7,526 nucleotides of DNA from Candidatus Moranbacteria bacterium CG_4_8_14_3_um_filter_41_13. GTDB taxonomy: Bacteria > Patescibacteriota > Minisyncoccia > Moranbacterales > UBA1568. Under the pieces are notes generated by a model. It saw nothing but the letters and a program-made list of their open reading frames with translations, was not told where the DNA came from and ran no database searches. The position numbers and the translations under genes were made by a program. This document shows, in pieces, positions 5,814 to 7,526 of this stretch (position 1 is its first letter; each line of letters starts with the position of its first letter). The stretch lies in assembly GCA_002782305.1 (NCBI GenBank), contig PFHN01000052.1, forward strand, positions 1-7,526. Reading direction: 5' to 3'.

Positions 5814-6524
5814 TTATGTGTTAGGAGAAACAAGAGAGGCATATTCCCTTTCTTCTATTATAGCATCTTCTCTGTATCTTTCTCCTGTTACCTTCTTGTG
5901 CTTCGAAAAGATGTCCACTACTGTCTCGGAAATATGATTTCTTATTTTCTGCACCATTTTGAGATTTGTCTCAGTTACTGTTTCGGTCTGATATACGATG
6001 ATGGTCGCCTGCTGTGTGATGTATATTGGTTCATCGTATGTCATATCAATGATCTGTACCACATTTTCACCAAGCCACGCCTCTGTGGCTTTCACTAAAA
6101 ATGTCGCCATTCCTGATTCATCCGTCGTGCCTGATGCAGAAAATATCTCTTCGCTATGAGTATCGGTTACTCGCATCTGGATCAGATGGCTTCGCAAAGG
6201 AGTATTCTTCCATCCGACGCTCTGTGCGGAAAAAAGTATTTCTTCACCTATGGTAACAGCTTGTTTCTCAGATGAAATGAAAGAGTTTTCCCTGAGAATA
6301 AAGGAAAATTCTGGTGTAAGCGGAACATTCGCTGTCACTTGGATACTGTGATGTGGATACTCATTTTGGTCAAGGACTACCTCTGCAAAGACATTCCTCG
6401 AAGGAATAAACGAACACAAGAAAATAAATACAAGAAAACACTTACTGAGCGTTGCTTTGCTCAATATCTGTAACAGAAGACTTCTTTCCTTTTTTACTTC
6501 GTTTTCTCCAATAGATTGCTCCAT
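5814..6524 (-). CDS. Secreted protein with bacterial Ig-like domain
   Basis: 236 residues from the ATG at 6524. A hydrophobic segment at 29-40 followed by SRNVFA and Glu at 48 looks like a signal peptide cut after A47. Residues 58-75 (IQVTANVPLTPEFSF) are a short N-terminal strand region. Residues 85-178 look like one bacterial Ig-like domain of the invasin/Big_1 type, with the hallmark GTTDESGMATF (132-142) and paired strands. Residues 183-236 are charged, probably helical, with no membrane anchor. From this ATG the gene overlaps the DUF916-like gene by 83 bases, which is long, and the signal peptide would have an unusually long polar start. A TTG at 6464-6462 (residue 21) would give a more normal signal peptide and cut the overlap to 23 bases, so the true start is uncertain. 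A role as a structural partner of the neighbouring DUF916-like protein is inferred from context only. Confidence 0.82.
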   Translation of the reverse strand: MEQSIGENEVKKERSLLLQILSKATLSKCFLVFIFLCSFIPSRNVFAEVVLDQNEYPHHSIQVTANVPLTPEFSFILRENSFISSEKQAVTIGEEILFSAQSVGWKNTPLRSHLIQMRVTDTHSEEIFSASGTTDESGMATFLVKATEAWLGENVVQIIDMTYDEPIYITQQATIIVYQTETVTETNLKMVQKIRNHISETVVDIFSKHKKVTGERYREDAIIEEREYASLVSPNT

Positions 6525-7416
6525 ACCACCCTAGTCCAGCTATTAAAATAAGACTCCCTAGAGTAGCAGGAAATGGGAAAAAGTCAAATGAAAAAGTGGC
6601 AGAAGAAAAGGCTTCTTGTCCATCGTAACGATACGAAATATCTACTGTATAACGCCCCGGAACAAATAAAGGAGCAATAGTTCGCAATGCCACTGGATAT
6701 ATCCGAAAAGTTTCAGGGAGGATAATAGCAGATTCTTCATTGATTACGCCTTTCCCGACAATGCGCTTCAGGGGATCAGTGACGGTTATAGTTCCTCGCG
6801 GTATCAGATGGACATTGCCACTATTCTGGAAACGCAGTCTCATCATATCTTGAAAAAGGACAGGATTGTTCTCATATTTTGATTCTTTGAGCTCGAGATG
6901 GTATATTTCACCACCAATCTTTTTTACGAAAACAAGCGAGGAAAGAGATTGTTTGAGAGCAATACTGTTTGATGTACCCCCTTCTTCATTCGTGCCTTCT
7001 CCACGGAAAAGAAGCGCTACATAATGCCCTCCGGGAGATAAACCTTCACGATTCTCAATCGTAACGAGGATTTTCTTTGTTTCATTAGACTCCAACATAA
7101 AAACATCCTTCTCTGGACGAATCCAAGAAGCTAAGGCATATTTCTTCGACAGATCATTTTCGGCTCCGAGAAAAGCGACTCCGCCTGACTCATCAAGACT
7201 GCCAAAGTCAAAAACTGTGATACGTAATGTTACCGCACTATTCTCTGTATTCGTAACAGAGAGAGAGAAGTCTCTTTGTTTATCATTTGTGTCAAGAAGA
7301 ATCTCCTGAAATGCAGGACTAAGAACAATGCCACGCGAATTCTCTTCGGCAAGTACTGTGCTGTGTGAAAGCAAAAAGGTGCAGACAAAGAAAAGAAAAA
7401 ACGAAAAAAATCTCAT
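6442..7416 (-). CDS. DUF916/WxLIP-like membrane-anchored surface protein
   Basis: A 324-residue protein. Residues 1-23 are a signal peptide (MRFF, a Phe/Leu-rich core, VLA then Glu). Residues 28-165 resemble the DUF916 peptidoglycan-binding part of WxL-interacting proteins: IVLSPAFQEI opens the first strand, SVTNTENSAVTLRITVFDF follows, and LSPGGHYVALLF (126-137) is the most telling motif. Residues 185-280 (RLRFQNSGNVHLIPRGTITV, then IILPETFRIYPV) resemble the second Ig-like, host-binding half (DUF3324 type). Residues 284-303 are a membrane helix followed by WRKRSKKGKK, a positive-inside stop-transfer. This is the layout of WxLIP proteins, which in Firmicutes hold WxL proteins on peptidoglycan. 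No WxL protein is seen here, so the partner is unknown. The start lies 23 bases after the previous stop with no visible ribosome site. Confidence 0.88.
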   Translation of the reverse strand: MRFFSFFLFFVCTFLLSHSTVLAEENSRGIVLSPAFQEILLDTNDKQRDFSLSVTNTENSAVTLRITVFDFGSLDESGGVAFLGAENDLSKKYALASWIRPEKDVFMLESNETKKILVTIENREGLSPGGHYVALLFRGEGTNEEGGTSNSIALKQSLSSLVFVKKIGGEIYHLELKESKYENNPVLFQDMMRLRFQNSGNVHLIPRGTITVTDPLKRIVGKGVINEESAIILPETFRIYPVALRTIAPLFVPGRYTVDISYRYDGQEAFSSATFSFDFFPFPATLGSLILIAGLGWYGAIYWRKRSKKGKKSSVTDIEQSNAQ

Positions 7417-7439
7417 AAAAAATACTGTTTCTGGTTGTT

Positions 7440-7526
7440 TTATTGCTTTTTTCTCTTGAATATCTTATGCCAGATATTGCGTACTGTTGAACGGAAACCG
7501 ATGAAGAAGAAAAGAACAATAATGGA
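7440..7526 (-). CDS. C-terminal end of a membrane protein, partial
   Basis: On the minus strand the frame from 7526 encodes 28 residues and then TAA at 7442-7440: SIIVLFFFIGF, a hydrophobic stretch, followed by a basic tail ending FKRKKQ. This is the same end-plan as the DUF916-like protein downstream (last membrane helix, then a Lys/Arg-rich cytoplasmic tail), so it may be another anchored surface protein of the same block. Family and length cannot be told from this fragment. The 23-base gap to the next ATG holds no promoter or terminator, which suggests one operon. Confidence 0.7.
   Translation of the reverse strand, partial: SIIVLFFFIGFRSTVRNIWHKIFKRKKQ

Noticed and set aside
5739..6098. 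A 119-codon plus-strand frame with a hydrophobic, Phe-rich start
   Set aside because: It lies antisense to the Ig-like and membrane-protein genes. The hydrophobic part mirrors Lys/Glu-rich codons of the real gene, and no promoter or ribosome site is seen.
1..7526. Prophage or phage tail module, suggested by the tail-fibre motifs in the 1254-residue protein
   Set aside because: The protein has a signal peptide and sits between a pilin and envelope genes. No capsid, baseplate, terminase, integrase or lysis gene is present. The phage-like motifs are shared by secreted bacterial fibre proteins.

Overview
The window looks like part of a chromosome from an uncultured bacterium of the Candidate Phyla Radiation (Patescibacteria). 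This is inferred from protein style, not from a marker gene. The signs are a type IV pilin with the short KEKGFTLIE leader typical of those genomes, a very long secreted Thr/Gly/Ala-rich fibre-like protein of the CPR type, and several small membrane-anchored proteins that are either poorly known or have an extracellular Ig-like fold. All supported genes lie on the minus strand, so transcription runs from high to low coordinates. The standard genetic code fits: every gene reads through cleanly, most end in TAA, and one ends in TGA.

Reading in the direction of transcription, the first block (7526 to about 5106) is a compact gene string. It holds the last 28 codons of a membrane protein, a DUF916/WxLIP-like protein with a C-terminal anchor (7416-6442), a secreted protein with a bacterial Ig-like domain (6524-5814), and a single-pass membrane protein with a possible PsbP-like outer domain (5805-5170). 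The block ends at an A/T-rich hairpin with a T-run (5136-5106), a plausible terminator. All four appear to work at or outside the membrane.

The second block opens with a near-consensus sigma70 promoter (5045-5017) and a leader carrying a terminator-like hairpin (4999-4963). It then encodes a 1254-residue secreted mosaic protein (4953-1189) and a type IV pilin (1192-713), joined by an ATGA stop/start overlap. The mosaic has a signal peptide, a tail-fibre-like N-terminal domain, Thr/Gly-rich beta-repeat segments, a Peptidase_G2-like segment and an H-type-lectin-like C-terminal domain. The pair reads as a co-expressed surface or attachment module.

The third block starts from its own promoter (691-664), which overlaps a 25-base palindrome just after the pilin gene. 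It drives a single-pass membrane protein with the start of a LytR_C-like domain, and this gene runs off the window at base 1.

The window is thus an envelope and surface locus. I see no tRNA, rRNA, CRISPR array, insertion sequence or plus-strand gene. The strongest items for follow-up are the coupled fibre-pilin pair, its hairpin leader, and the general lack of well-placed Shine-Dalgarno sequences.
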